A DNA stretch of 64,000 bases from Pseudomonas fluorescens (GCF_900636825.1 NZ_LR134318.1:3629501-3693500), one strand, 5' to 3'; counted from the stretch's first letter, positions 33,601 to 42,094 are shown. Program-made: numbers and translations. The notes: generated by a model from the letters alone, not told the origin.

Positions 33601-36600
33601 GTCCAGGTGTTTGATGACCGCCTCAGGTTCGAACCGCAGCACATCGCCTCGACAGCTATGGCCTCGAGGTCCGTATGCCTGCTGAGCCTTGCGCAGATGC
33701 TCGCCCACGGCTTCGGCCTTGTCCCTGATCTGCCCCAGGTTGCTGGCAATCGCAGTCACGCCGATACCGATCCCGAGCAACGGCACTGCCAGAAAGCCGG
33801 CCGCCGCCCCCACAGTCCCGCCAGCCAGCATGGCGGTGACATCCAGCCCCAGCGCAGCCAGATCAAACGCCAATTGAGTGGAGAAGCGCGAGCGCTGTTC
33901 ATGGTTGCTCGCATGGGCCAGATTGTACGAACTGAAACCGATATTCAGCAGTGAAAAACCGACGCCGAGCCCTGTGTTGGCGCGCGCGACAACCCCCCCG
34001 GCCATCGAACCCTGACGCACCCGCAGGGCTTGCTCGGACATCACGACCTGGCGAACCAGGTTGGCCATCTGCAACGAATCATTCGCCACGCCATAGCCTA
34101 GCTGCGCGTAGCTCGCATAGACCTGGATCTGCAGCGCTATCGTCAACGCCGGTGCAGCTTTATCGCCGGTCTGGTACTCGCGACTACGCATTTCGCTGAT
34201 CAACGTCTGGATCGCGAAGGCAAAGCTCAAGCGGCTGCCACCGTCGGAATCGGCCTGCCCGGTTTGCCTGCCGGCCGCGCCCTTCACCAAACGCTGCAGA
34301 TGTTTGCTGAGCGCCATGAGACGTGAGTCTTCGCTGTTGATCCTGACGATGGTGTCTGGAGCGTTCACGTCCACCATCTGCAGCGTGTAGCCCTTGTCCG
34401 GATGAGCTTTTACCGATTCGAGCAATGGCAGGTATTCGCGTCCCAACTGATGCTCACGGCGCAGAAGACCAACAGCGTCGTCAAACTCAGCGGCCCAGAA
34501 CCGGCTTTCCAGTTGCCTGAGGCCGGCGCCCAACCGAGCATTTTCCGACAAAGACCGGGTGCGCCCCTGCGCCTGTTTCTTCCACAGACTGACCGTTTGG
34601 GCGTCGGTGATCGGCGCGTCGCGCAGAAAATGTCCGACCTGCAGATTGGAGGGCAGCACCCGATCGTTGATCGCGCGAATATCCAGCTCGACCACGTTGA
34701 ACTGTGGCTCGCTAGCGGAGATTCCATACAAACCGGCGAGTTCACCGCTGTTGTGATTGAGATAACGCCGCAGGCCAATCTCGAGCGGCTGTAAACGGTC
34801 GAAGCCGTACAAGGCAAAGTTGGGCTCGAAGAACCGAAACACAGGTCCGTCAGCCGTCATAACTTTCGCGACCAGCAGCGCGTGATTGCCACTGTCGAGC
34901 AGCAACACGCGGGTCGGCGATTGCGCTTCGAGCAAGCGACCGATATCAGCAAAATCCAGCGTGCCGTGCGGCGTGCCGATCTCGGACATGGCAACGTCCT
35001 GCAACTCGTTCAACGCGATCATCAGTAGCTGTGATTCAGCATCACCGGGCAGCAGAACCGCGTTGGACAACCTGCCCACCATCGATCGCTCGCCCGCATC
35101 CCCCTCGCCCATCGCGGCGGCCATCATTAGCGCCAACGGGTAGCAATAACGGCTCGGATCACCGCCCACCTGGCCCAGCAAGTCCTGCGGCATTTGCTTG
35201 GCGGACACGGCTCCTGCCTGGAAAAACTGCTCGCGCACCGTCGCTGCGCGCTTGAGAATCCGCCCGTGATAATCGCGTTGCGTAACCCGATCGATTTGCG
35301 CAACCCGCAGTCCCCATTGTTTCAGCGTGAGTGGCTCGGCCAAAGTCAGCGCCTTGAGTTCTCGCGCAGTCAGATCAATCGATCCTGCTTTTTCCGAACG
35401 GCCTTTCTCGAACGCTGCAAAACCGTGATCGCGCAAGGCTTTTTCGATCGCTGTATACCGCGCGAACACCCCCGTGTCGGCGGTATTGACGGCCATCTCC
35501 AAGGCATCTCGCCATGCATCAGCGAAACCGTCGGCGTCGAGTGTCTGCGCGCCGAAAACACCACCCAGAACCACCCGCATCATTGGACTGATGTGGTCGA
35601 TTGTCAGCGCGCCGTGGGCCATGCGCGAAAACCATTCATTGACGTTATCGAACGGTTGCGCACCGACAGAGACGGGCAAGTCAAATACGCTCTGGTCGCG
35701 AATCAGCTGACGCATTTCCAGGCTCAGAACAATGCGTTTATTGAAGACGATCTCACCACTGATTTTTTCGTTCATGGCGTGGATGAACGGCTCGCCCAAG
35801 TCATCCATCAATTGTTGCAAGACCGAAGTGAGAAGCACCGGTTTTCCATCGATGACCGGCCAACCTTGTTTGAAAGTGAGCACTTGTTCTTTGAGCAGGT
35901 CATTCAGATTTCCGACGTAGCGGGATTTGAACTTGCCATCAACCCACTTGTTTTTTTCATTTGCCAGCCAGGTTTCAGGATCGTCATTGACTGTCCAGCC
36001 GGAAATCATTTCTTCTTCGGTGAAAACGTTATAGCCCTCCAACAACTTTAACTTCTGACGCACCGCATCAATCTGATCGGCGAGCAAATGCGTTTCCACA
36101 TACTTGCTTACCCCTTGGAATGCCGCTCGCGGACCGGTAAGGGTGATGGTGCCGCGCGCGCCGATGCGGATACCGTCCTGGAAGTACTGATGGATCGCTT
36201 CTATGAGATGAAAGGATGAAAAGTGCGTCTGTGAACCCGGGAATCGCCCGCTCGCCTGCATTTCATTGACCACGTTCTGAATAATCGCCAGTGCTCGACT
36301 ATCAGCCACCGATGCAATACCCGCGGCGGCAAGACGCTGTTCAACTTGCATCAGACAGTCATAGTTGCTTCGAATCATTTGCATGTAAGCCAGGGTCATG
36401 GCGCTGCCGGGGTGCGTCAGAAAATGCGCATTCATTTCCCCCCTTGCCTGATCGCCATAACCCGTCCCCAGCCGAATGGCATCCAGCGGAACAGGGCTGT
36501 TCACGGGAGTTGCGAAAATATCCTGAACAAGCGGTTTGCTCTGGGCAAATGCAAGCAGTGCCTGCTGATGCTGCGCAGGTATCTTGCCGATTCTGTCTTT

Positions 36601-37644
36601 GTATCGTTTGCTGTCACGACCGGGCATCAAGTCCGTATTGTGATTGAGCAAAAGTTGCAAAACGCCTAATCGCGCATCGCCGTCAAAGCCGCGGATATCC
36701 ACCCCGCCGAGTGTGTCCTTGAGTGGCGGCAAATAATCCATGTCACTGTAGCGCCCCCCTTCCAGATGCCCGGCCTGCAACCGCACGACATCACTCGCCG
36801 CAGCAAAATTGCCGCGCATCGCAACTTCACGCTGGTAAACATCGGCTAACAAGTGAGTCTTGAATTCGGACTGCACATCGCGCAACCGCAGATCCTTGCC
36901 AGCCATTGCCAAGTGCGTATCCAGGCACTGTTGGCGAAAGGCCTGCAGCGTCGCGCGGTCCTTGCCGTAGGCGCGCACCATCAGATCGATGCGTGCTTCA
37001 TCGGCCCGTCCGACCCACTTTGGCTGATTGAGGCATTCGAACATTTGCAGTTTCAATACCCGGGCGCGATCTTCGATCAGTTGCGACAGCTGGCTGGCGC
37101 CAGTCAGAAGATTGCCGCCCGACTCCATCGCGTGAACGCGTGCGCTATCGAGGATGACCCGGTTCATTTCAAACGCCAGCAAGGCATCGCTGTCGTACCA
37201 AAGATTAAATACGCAGCCCTGCGGTGCGAGCACCTCGCGCCAGATATTCATGTAATCGCGTTGATTGAGGCCGACTTCACTGCCCCCGACCCAGACGAAA
37301 TGCATGACGTTTGGCACGGTAGTGGACGTCGGCGACAACATCGCGACCGTATTGGCGAGCCTGGCGGCATAGTTATCCAGTCGACGCAGACATTGCGCAA
37401 CGTCAGCGGGCACCGCCGCCGACTTTTTGTTGATCAATGAAACCAGTGTTTCCTGAAACAGTTTTACTGGCACCAGTCTGTCCAGCGTTACATCGATAGC
37501 CCTGACAGCATCATAGTGCTTCGCCAGGCTTTCAAATTCGGGGGTATCGGAGAATTCAGCGAGCAAGGTTGTAACTGCGGAAAATTCAGCGGCCGACATA
37601 AATCCATTCGAGTCGACTAGCGTCTCTTGAGCATTACTCATCAT
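30667..37644 (-). CDS. Giant TcdA/TcdB-like toxin: GT44 glycosyltransferase, C58-like region, translocation domain
   Basis: A 2325-residue protein. The N-terminal 560 residues match the catalytic domain of large clostridial glucosylating toxins: W118 in MHFVWVGG, D285 in AAASDVVRL, the DXD metal site D301-M-D303 (RYSDMDYLPP), a GPRAAFQGVSKY helix, and S548-G-W550. Spacings 285/301/303 equal TcdB 270/286/288. Residues about 825-950 have RYCYPLA (C834), GNHALLV (H921) and FEPNFALYGF (E940), the order of YopT-like C58 peptidases. A glycine/alanine-rich hydrophobic stretch (about 1200-1310), then HLDLHNHRIDF and VIPEFPEEWKNLLSYAF, match the TcdA/TcdB pore-forming region. The remaining about 900 residues are beta-rich without clostridial CROP repeats. 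The architecture recalls lymphostatin. There is no signal peptide. Start: ATG 37644, 6 bases after AGGA. Confidence 0.88.
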   Translation of the reverse strand: MMSNAQETLVDSNGFMSAAEFSAVTTLLAEFSDTPEFESLAKHYDAVRAIDVTLDRLVPVKLFQETLVSLINKKSAAVPADVAQCLRRLDNYAARLANTVAMLSPTSTTVPNVMHFVWVGGSEVGLNQRDYMNIWREVLAPQGCVFNLWYDSDALLAFEMNRVILDSARVHAMESGGNLLTGASQLSQLIEDRARVLKLQMFECLNQPKWVGRADEARIDLMVRAYGKDRATLQAFRQQCLDTHLAMAGKDLRLRDVQSEFKTHLLADVYQREVAMRGNFAAASDVVRLQAGHLEGGRYSDMDYLPPLKDTLGGVDIRGFDGDARLGVLQLLLNHNTDLMPGRDSKRYKDRIGKIPAQHQQALLAFAQSKPLVQDIFATPVNSPVPLDAIRLGTGYGDQARGEMNAHFLTHPGSAMTLAYMQMIRSNYDCLMQVEQRLAAAGIASVADSRALAIIQNVVNEMQASGRFPGSQTHFSSFHLIEAIHQYFQDGIRIGARGTITLTGPRAAFQGVSKYVETHLLADQIDAVRQKLKLLEGYNVFTEEEMISGWTVNDDPETWLANEKNKWVDGKFKSRYVGNLNDLLKEQVLTFKQGWPVIDGKPVLLTSVLQQLMDDLGEPFIHAMNEKISGEIVFNKRIVLSLEMRQLIRDQSVFDLPVSVGAQPFDNVNEWFSRMAHGALTIDHISPMMRVVLGGVFGAQTLDADGFADAWRDALEMAVNTADTGVFARYTAIEKALRDHGFAAFEKGRSEKAGSIDLTARELKALTLAEPLTLKQWGLRVAQIDRVTQRDYHGRILKRAATVREQFFQAGAVSAKQMPQDLLGQVGGDPSRYCYPLALMMAAAMGEGDAGERSMVGRLSNAVLLPGDAESQLLMIALNELQDVAMSEIGTPHGTLDFADIGRLLEAQSPTRVLLLDSGNHALLVAKVMTADGPVFRFFEPNFALYGFDRLQPLEIGLRRYLNHNSGELAGLYGISASEPQFNVVELDIRAINDRVLPSNLQVGHFLRDAPITDAQTVSLWKKQAQGRTRSLSENARLGAGLRQLESRFWAAEFDDAVGLLRREHQLGREYLPLLESVKAHPDKGYTLQMVDVNAPDTIVRINSEDSRLMALSKHLQRLVKGAAGRQTGQADSDGGSRLSFAFAIQTLISEMRSREYQTGDKAAPALTIALQIQVYASYAQLGYGVANDSLQMANLVRQVVMSEQALRVRQGSMAGGVVARANTGLGVGFSLLNIGFSSYNLAHASNHEQRSRFSTQLAFDLAALGLDVTAMLAGGTVGAAAGFLAVPLLGIGIGVTAIASNLGQIRDKAEAVGEHLRKAQQAYGPRGHSCRGDVLRFEPEAVIKHLDLHNHRIDFSSQKFYPMVRGGLELPQYIASPDELHRALDIRQGMGLARSLALTDAASQAAHTVVLPCTPMAFYGYEYQVGLSGFPGLDNRTVSRLEYDASGQQRFYFTVNTPFPHILYKLLPVHQPTHIAVTLGEKTRQLVIPEFPEEWKNLLSYAFDAQSSGRRQLWLTPGLVAIDLHTRGDNEWIIHAPWANELQCRLKDEGLRIDGIQIRGTPDCIELANGEFFRIDWRTEKLHLVSVSLSDGISLESALRRLRERHSRGQVPGAYVPLYQFKLPFATEQNAPLITAYHDVVRNRQLYARNAPHFVRQGIVLGAANSRHAWFYHPDRRTIWRVGAITGTVNHRYRLAGPEGGSEIIACEMRADGIRVLQRLLEIRDGVTTTLEFHVTDWSVTLARITLSSAWDDYTPDRGTDYWRSLLARLRDSDDYADATPNMAPGIASWGPEPFIEVRCCIGDDLRDLIWLSAGDARYHRLTKDVGMGMDTVMLPRADGWAFETPLFFSQQTQTLRRGVGGGNTGPVTPGEVLERDIIKINMAGGQLMATRSDGKLFEVTRDGSLHYVGLGPDWFAQYTDWISALAETATEPQSTACALIGLSRASNTDYLGAWAIGRDFLLAEMDGGKEWLLLGRTPDGKAAWLHDKRSGQVYRQALIDADAMRTAFAGGTQLIDPRSLPPAEKVWSRWAFFEVSFDGEGLLAQTFDGVSLQLRDGLPAVAVSVNNQWFKRNGRTAEERQEDLRMLLRTVAHAPVLVIEQTSGRYQYYTPDQGRLLEVEAKRDGQWAVFLGLFDGGEPLLFDPAQEQVSRYQSTGRLDLTDSFASRSDDVLSLQANGDVEDLLAFLPDGVSKLILSYNRQTTTYRLSEDVWQRLDCIVIDRQPVARDQTSQPCTVLLDMASSERLLMSSVDGHWVLTDPDNAHSVIVRGVSAEEGAAPALQIGMKIAGENQLLTPEQWFETLSQTESERTAPALGEVVRQII

Positions 37645-38151
37645 TCAACTTCCTGTTCTGGTCGTTCATTCACCCGACATAACGAGAGCGTGCTGAAATT
37701 GAAAACTTTGTTTCGCAACTTTCAGCGCTTCGAGGGGCGACAGCATTGGCCCATGACAACAGGAACCCGAACAAACTTTCAAATTACAAAAACATCAACT
37801 CAAGACAGTTAACACACATAGCAATATCATTGGCTCAACGGCGAACTATCTGCGTACAACTTTGTGCGCCGACCAACGTGACTTGTCTTTCAAATCACGC
37901 GCACGTCAAGGGCTGGCGCTCGATTCGTTCTTTTGTTTGGTGCTCAGGATTTGTTAACAGAATCACACAGGATACTGATGCACTTACAATCCGAGTTTGT
38001 CCCACCGCAGTGAACGCTCGCTCGCGAGACAACCCGGATGGCAAACATCGCTGGCGTCGATAGTCACCATCACGCCAATGAAGTTCTCATAAAAAATCCG
38101 CAGCGTAATATCGGCTCCAGACAAACCAACAACATCTCGGAGCACACGATC
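37645..38151. other. AT-rich divergent intergenic region upstream of the toxin gene
   Basis: 507 bases between the toxin-like gene (-) and the repeat-peptide gene (+). It is AT-richer than its surroundings and must contain both promoters. Neither -35/-10 pair is distinct enough to mark. A 105-codon open frame inside (37746-38063) lacks a ribosome-binding site and coding-like composition and is not called. Confidence 0.5.
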
Positions 38152-38397
38152 ATGAAACGCCAAATCCTTCTCAGCATCGCTTTCTCGGTTTTCGCAGTTA
38201 ACGCTTTCGCCGCTACCCCGCCTCGCACCATGATCGCCGAAGGCGGCTCGGACAAATTGATCGAAAGCCGTTTGGCTGAAGGTGGCTCCGATCGTCTGAT
38301 CGAACGCCGTGTTGCCGAAGGTGGCTCTGATCGTCTGATCGAACGCCGCGTTGCCGAAGGTGGCTCTGATCGTCTGATCGAACGCCGCGTCGCATGA
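38152..38397 (+). CDS. Exported 13-residue-repeat protein
   Basis: An 81-residue protein: signal peptide MKRQILLSIAFSVFAVNAFA, a short linker (ATPPRTMI), then four perfect-length repeats of 13 residues, AEGGSDKLIESRL followed by three copies of AEGGSDRLIERRV, and a final Ala. Mature protein is thus about 60 residues with regular alternation of acidic/Gly and basic segments. Similar repeat proteins occur in Pseudomonas genomes, often with vague names; I know of no verified function. The ATG at 38152 has GGAG 10 bases upstream; in-frame upstream starts would spoil the signal peptide. A strong terminator follows. Confidence 0.85.
   Translation: MKRQILLSIAFSVFAVNAFAATPPRTMIAEGGSDKLIESRLAEGGSDRLIERRVAEGGSDRLIERRVAEGGSDRLIERRVA
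38236..38391 (+). repeat. Four in-frame 39-base tandem repeats
   Basis: Units at 38236, 38275, 38314 and 38353. The last two are almost identical (GCCGAAGGTGGCTCTGATCG + TCTGATCGAACGCCGCGT); the first is most diverged. The identity of the later copies implies recent duplication and possible copy-number variation without loss of frame. Confidence 0.9.
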
Positions 38398-38423
38398 TTA
38401 GCTAGCGGTACCGCACGCCCATA

Positions 38424-38454
38424 AAAAGCCCGGCCTGATCAGCCGGGCTTTTTC
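38424..38454 (+). terminator. Rho-independent terminator
   Basis: AAAAAGCCCGGC CTGATCA GCCGGGCTTTTTC: strong stem with T-run, about 25 bases after the repeat-peptide stop. Confidence 0.93.
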
Positions 38455-38586
38455 TTGGGTGTTGTTCACGGCGTCGCCGCGCGGCTTTGGTATCACTGCG
38501 CGCAAGTTTCAGCAGCCGCTTCGCTGGCAGCCCATCGGTCAAGTCGCATACCATGGCGCCACTCAAAACAAAGACAATCATCGCCC

Positions 38587-40230
38587 ATGCTCAAAGCCAG
38601 TCTGCGCAGCCATCTCACCCTTTGGTTTACCGGTTTGTCCCTGTTGACGCTGTTGAGTGTGGGCTTCTATGTCGGCCATATCGCCACTGAACAAATGAAG
38701 CAGGCCAGCGGCAATGCCTTGCTCAATACTGCCCGCTCGGCTGCTTCGTTATTGGGCGAACAATTGCGCGAACGGCAACTGGAGGTATATCTGCTCAGCC
38801 GCGCGCCGCATCTGGAGCGCGGCGACCTGGATAACCCGGCGATCTTGAAGTCGATGCAATTGCGCACCGAAGCCCGCGCCGAATATGCGTGGATGGGCGT
38901 CACCGATGCCAATGGACAAGTGCATCAAGCCATCAACCATTTGCTGGTCGGCCAGTCGGTACAACAACGGCCGTGGTTCCAGGCGGGCATGCGCGGCGAA
39001 TACACCGGCGATCCGCATGAGGCCGTGTTGCTGGCGAAATTGCTGCCCGGCGTGGCAAATGGCGAACCGCTGCGTTTCATCGACTTCGCCGCGCCGATCC
39101 ACAATGCCGATGGTCAGGTGATCGGTGTTCTCGGCGCCCACGCGCATTGGAGTTGGGTGACGCGGATCGTCGAGTCGGCAGCGCTTTCCCACAAGAACTC
39201 GGCGCCGGATATCGAAGCGTTGATCATCGACCACGACGGCAAAGTGCTCTACCCCGAAGCGTTGATGGGCCAGCAATTGGCGGCTGATGAGGCGGGGTCG
39301 ACAGGGTGGTCGGTTGGCAATGGCTACCTGACCAGCATGGTTAGCGTGCCGACGCCTTCGAGCACAGCGCTGTCATGGTCGATCGCCGTACGCCAGCCGC
39401 TCGAAACGGCGCTGCAACCGGCGCGTCTGCTGCTGTACAAATTGCTCGTGCTGGGTGTGTTTGCCGCCATGGTGTTCGGTCTGGTGGCCTACTATCTGGC
39501 GCTGTATCTGAGCCGCCCTATCGAACAGCTGGTGCAAACGGCCAAGCAGGTGCAGAACCAGCAACCCGGCGCGCATTTCCAGTTACAGCACCCGGTGCTG
39601 GAGATTGCCCAACTCGGCCAGTCGATCGATGCCATGACGCGATCGTTGCTCGCCAAGGAGCGCGAACTGCAGCAAGCCAATGCTTCGCTGGAGGCCACCG
39701 TCGCCCAGCGCACTGCCGCCCTCACCCAGGCCAACGCTGAACTGCTGAGCCTGGCCACTCACGATGCTTTGACCGGCGTTTACAACCGACGTCGCTTCGA
39801 CGAAAAGCTCACCGAGTACACCCTGCTGTCACGCCGCACCGGGCGGCCGTTTGCGCTGCTGTTGATCGACGCCGACCACTTCAAACGGATCAATGATACC
39901 CACGGCCATGCGGTCGGCGATGAGGTGCTCAAGCAACTGGCGCAACTGATTCAAACGAGCCTGCGCACCACCGATTTCGTCGCCCGCTACGGCGGTGAAG
40001 AGTTTGCCGTGCTGCTCCCGGAAATTGCCCAACCGGACACCCCCGAAACGGTTGCCGAGAAGATTCGCGTGGCCATCGCCGCGGCGCAGTTCCCGATGGT
40101 CGAACAAGTAACGGTGAGCATCGGCGTGGCCCTCGCCGACCCGGCGGACAACAGCCACAGCGCCCTGATCAAGCGTGCCGACCAACAGTTGTATCAGGCC
40201 AAAGCGGCAGGCCGTAATCGGGTGGCGTGA
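38587..40230 (+). CDS. Membrane diguanylate cyclase with extracytoplasmic Cache-type sensor
   Basis: A 547-residue c-di-GMP synthase. A first transmembrane segment (about 10-32) and a second (about 281-302) flank a periplasmic sensor with Cache-like features (YAWMGVTDANGQVHQAINHL, RPWFQAGMRGEYTGDPHEAV, FIDFAAPIHNADGQVIGVLG). A HAMP-like linker and a short coiled coil (KERELQQANASLEATVAQRT) lead to a GGDEF domain with THDALTGVYNRRRF and an intact GGEEF active site. RTTD five residues before it is an inhibitory I-site. The ATG at 38587 gives a normal N-terminus; a longer in-frame start runs back into the upstream terminator. No EAL domain is present. Confidence 0.93.
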   Translation: MLKASLRSHLTLWFTGLSLLTLLSVGFYVGHIATEQMKQASGNALLNTARSAASLLGEQLRERQLEVYLLSRAPHLERGDLDNPAILKSMQLRTEARAEYAWMGVTDANGQVHQAINHLLVGQSVQQRPWFQAGMRGEYTGDPHEAVLLAKLLPGVANGEPLRFIDFAAPIHNADGQVIGVLGAHAHWSWVTRIVESAALSHKNSAPDIEALIIDHDGKVLYPEALMGQQLAADEAGSTGWSVGNGYLTSMVSVPTPSSTALSWSIAVRQPLETALQPARLLLYKLLVLGVFAAMVFGLVAYYLALYLSRPIEQLVQTAKQVQNQQPGAHFQLQHPVLEIAQLGQSIDAMTRSLLAKERELQQANASLEATVAQRTAALTQANAELLSLATHDALTGVYNRRRFDEKLTEYTLLSRRTGRPFALLLIDADHFKRINDTHGHAVGDEVLKQLAQLIQTSLRTTDFVARYGGEEFAVLLPEIAQPDTPETVAEKIRVAIAAAQFPMVEQVTVSIGVALADPADNSHSALIKRADQQLYQAKAAGRNRVA

Positions 40231-40331
40231 TCGGCACCGTTCGATGCGCGAAGTTGCTGTGCAGACTAACGCTGCAAGTGCTCGACCAGTTTTGACCAGA
40301 GCACAGGCACTGCCCCCTTATTGCAGCGGGC

Positions 40332-40709
40332 TCAGGGCATCGGTTGAAACGTCTGCAGGTACGCCAGCAGATTGTTCAGCTTTTCCTCATCGCTCAGCCC
40401 CCAGAAAATCATCCGCGTGCCGGGCACTACGCCTTTCGGGTCTTTCAGATACGCCGTCAGCGAGTCGCGGCCCCAGGTGATGCCGGAGTTTTTCATCGCT
40501 TCGGAATACACGTAGTTGGACGACGTCCCGGCCGCTCGGCCAAAGATGCCGTTGAGCTGTGGGCCGAAACCGGGACGCGCCGATTCGCCGACCTGATGGC
40601 AGCCGCCGCACAGACGCGGAAAGATTTTCGCCCCGGCTTCAGGGTCGCCGTCAGCCTGAGCGTTGACGCTGAAGATCAAGGCGAGAATCAGTGTTGTGGT
40701 GGTTTTCAT
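40332..40709 (-). CDS. Small exported class I cytochrome c
   Basis: A 125-residue protein with signal peptide MKTTTTLILALIFSVNAQA and one haem c site C34-GG-C37-H38 (LCGGCHQVGE). The sixth ligand is probably Met in VVPGTRMIFWGL, as in mitochondrial-type cytochromes c2/c. The C-terminal helix is SDEEKLNNLLAYLQTF. It is a soluble periplasmic electron carrier; its partners are not encoded nearby. The ATG at 40709 has GGA 7 bases upstream and starts directly at the signal peptide. Confidence 0.9.
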   Translation of the reverse strand: MKTTTTLILALIFSVNAQADGDPEAGAKIFPRLCGGCHQVGESARPGFGPQLNGIFGRAAGTSSNYVYSEAMKNSGITWGRDSLTAYLKDPKGVVPGTRMIFWGLSDEEKLNNLLAYLQTFQPMP

Positions 40710-40747
40710 TGAGCAGTCCAAAACTGGCTTTGTGGCGTCGGCGCAGT

Positions 40748-42094
40748 TTACAGATAAGCGCCGACGATCGTTCTGACGGTGATCAACGCCTGACGCAAAA
40801 TCGCCATGTCCACCGAACCTAGCGCCAGACGAAGCGCGTGGGGTGCATTGGCTGACAGCGAAAACGGCTCGGCGGTGGTGACCGAGATCTGCTGCCGCAT
40901 CAGTTCGACAACCATCTGATCGGCGCGCACATCTTCAGGCAGCGGCAGCCACAGAAAATACGAGGCCGGGTGGGCGATATATCGCAGCCCTTGCAGCACC
41001 TCGGCCGCCAAGGCCTGACGGGCCATGGCATCGTGACGTTTCTGCTGTTCAAGCACGGTAACGGTGCCGTCGTCGAGCCAGCCACACGCAATGGCGGTCA
41101 TCACGCCGGGCGTGTTCCAGGTTGTCGCACGAATGATCCGTTCCAGCGCCGCCACCTGCGGCAGCGGCGCCGCGACGAAGCCGACCCGCAATCCGGTCGC
41201 GATGTTTTTCGACAGGCCAGACACGTAGAACGTGCGCTCCGGTGCCAGATCGATCAGGGTTGGCGGCGGGTTTTCCACCAAAAATGCGTAGGCCGCGTCT
41301 TCGATGATGGTCAAATCATGCCGGCGCGCAATCGCGACCAGTTGCTCGCGCTGTTCCAGAGGCATGACCCAGCCCAACGGATTGTGCAGCGTAGGCATGC
41401 TGTACACCGCGCGCACCGATCGGCTGCGGCAAAGCTTGTCCAGCGCTGGCAGATCCGGGCCGTGCTCCGTCAGCGGGATCGCCAGCACTTCCAGATGCAG
41501 CGCCTCGGCCAGCACCTTGAAGCCGGAATACGTCAGCGCATCGGCGGCGATCACATCACCCGGTTTGAGCAGCGCCATCAGCGTCACGGCCAAACCTTGC
41601 TGCGCACCGTTGACGATCAGCATTTGCTCGGCTTCGACCGTCACGCCGCGCGCCGCCAAATGCCGCGCCACCGCAGCGCGCTCATGCGTGCGACCGGCGT
41701 GAGGCTGATAGCGCAACAGCGCTTCCAGATCTCCGGACAACGCCAATTGACGCAACGCTGTGCGCAACAGCTCGGCCTGACCGGGCAACGCCGGATAATT
41801 GAAATTGAGGTCGATCATGCCCACCGCCACGTCTTTCTGATCGATACCCTGCCCCGCCGCCAACACGGTTTCTCGAACAAACGTGCCGCGCCCGGTTTCG
41901 CCGCTGACCAGCCCCATCGCCTCCAGCTCTGCGTAGACCCGTGACGCCGTGACCAACGCCAGCCCCTCTTGTGCCGCCAGTTGCCGGTGCGTCGGCAAGC
42001 GCGTACCCGGCGCCAGCCGCCCACATCGGATGTCTGCGGCATAGCGATCAACGAGGTTTTTGTAGCGGGAACGCGGCATGCGAGATGTATCCAT
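40748..42094 (-). CDS. MocR-type regulator (GntR HTH fused to PLP aminotransferase fold)
   Basis: A 448-residue fusion. Residues 1-75 form a GntR winged helix (RYAADIRCGRLAPGTRLPTH and LVTASRVYAELEAMGLVSGE). The rest is an aminotransferase class I fold with NGAQQGLAVTLMALLKPGD, YSMPTLHNPLG and the PLP Lys in YVSGLSKNIATGLRVGF. MocR proteins are regulators that use PLP-bound effectors. It is divergent from an EamA transporter gene 75 bases away, which is the natural candidate target. The ATG at 42094 gives MDTSRMPRSRYKNL; an ATG at 42079 is also possible. A longer in-frame start would overlap the EamA gene and is rejected. Confidence 0.9.
   Translation of the reverse strand: MDTSRMPRSRYKNLVDRYAADIRCGRLAPGTRLPTHRQLAAQEGLALVTASRVYAELEAMGLVSGETGRGTFVRETVLAAGQGIDQKDVAVGMIDLNFNYPALPGQAELLRTALRQLALSGDLEALLRYQPHAGRTHERAAVARHLAARGVTVEAEQMLIVNGAQQGLAVTLMALLKPGDVIAADALTYSGFKVLAEALHLEVLAIPLTEHGPDLPALDKLCRSRSVRAVYSMPTLHNPLGWVMPLEQREQLVAIARRHDLTIIEDAAYAFLVENPPPTLIDLAPERTFYVSGLSKNIATGLRVGFVAAPLPQVAALERIIRATTWNTPGVMTAIACGWLDDGTVTVLEQQKRHDAMARQALAAEVLQGLRYIAHPASYFLWLPLPEDVRADQMVVELMRQQISVTTAEPFSLSANAPHALRLALGSVDMAILRQALITVRTIVGAYL

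Noticed and set aside
35194..36051. Plus-strand frames opposite the toxin gene
   Set aside because: They are antisense to the GT44 and following region, whose conserved residues are all on the minus strand.
37746..38063. 105-codon plus-strand frame between the toxin and the repeat peptide
   Set aside because: No ribosome-binding site, AT-rich with non-coding-like composition, and no recognisable sequence.
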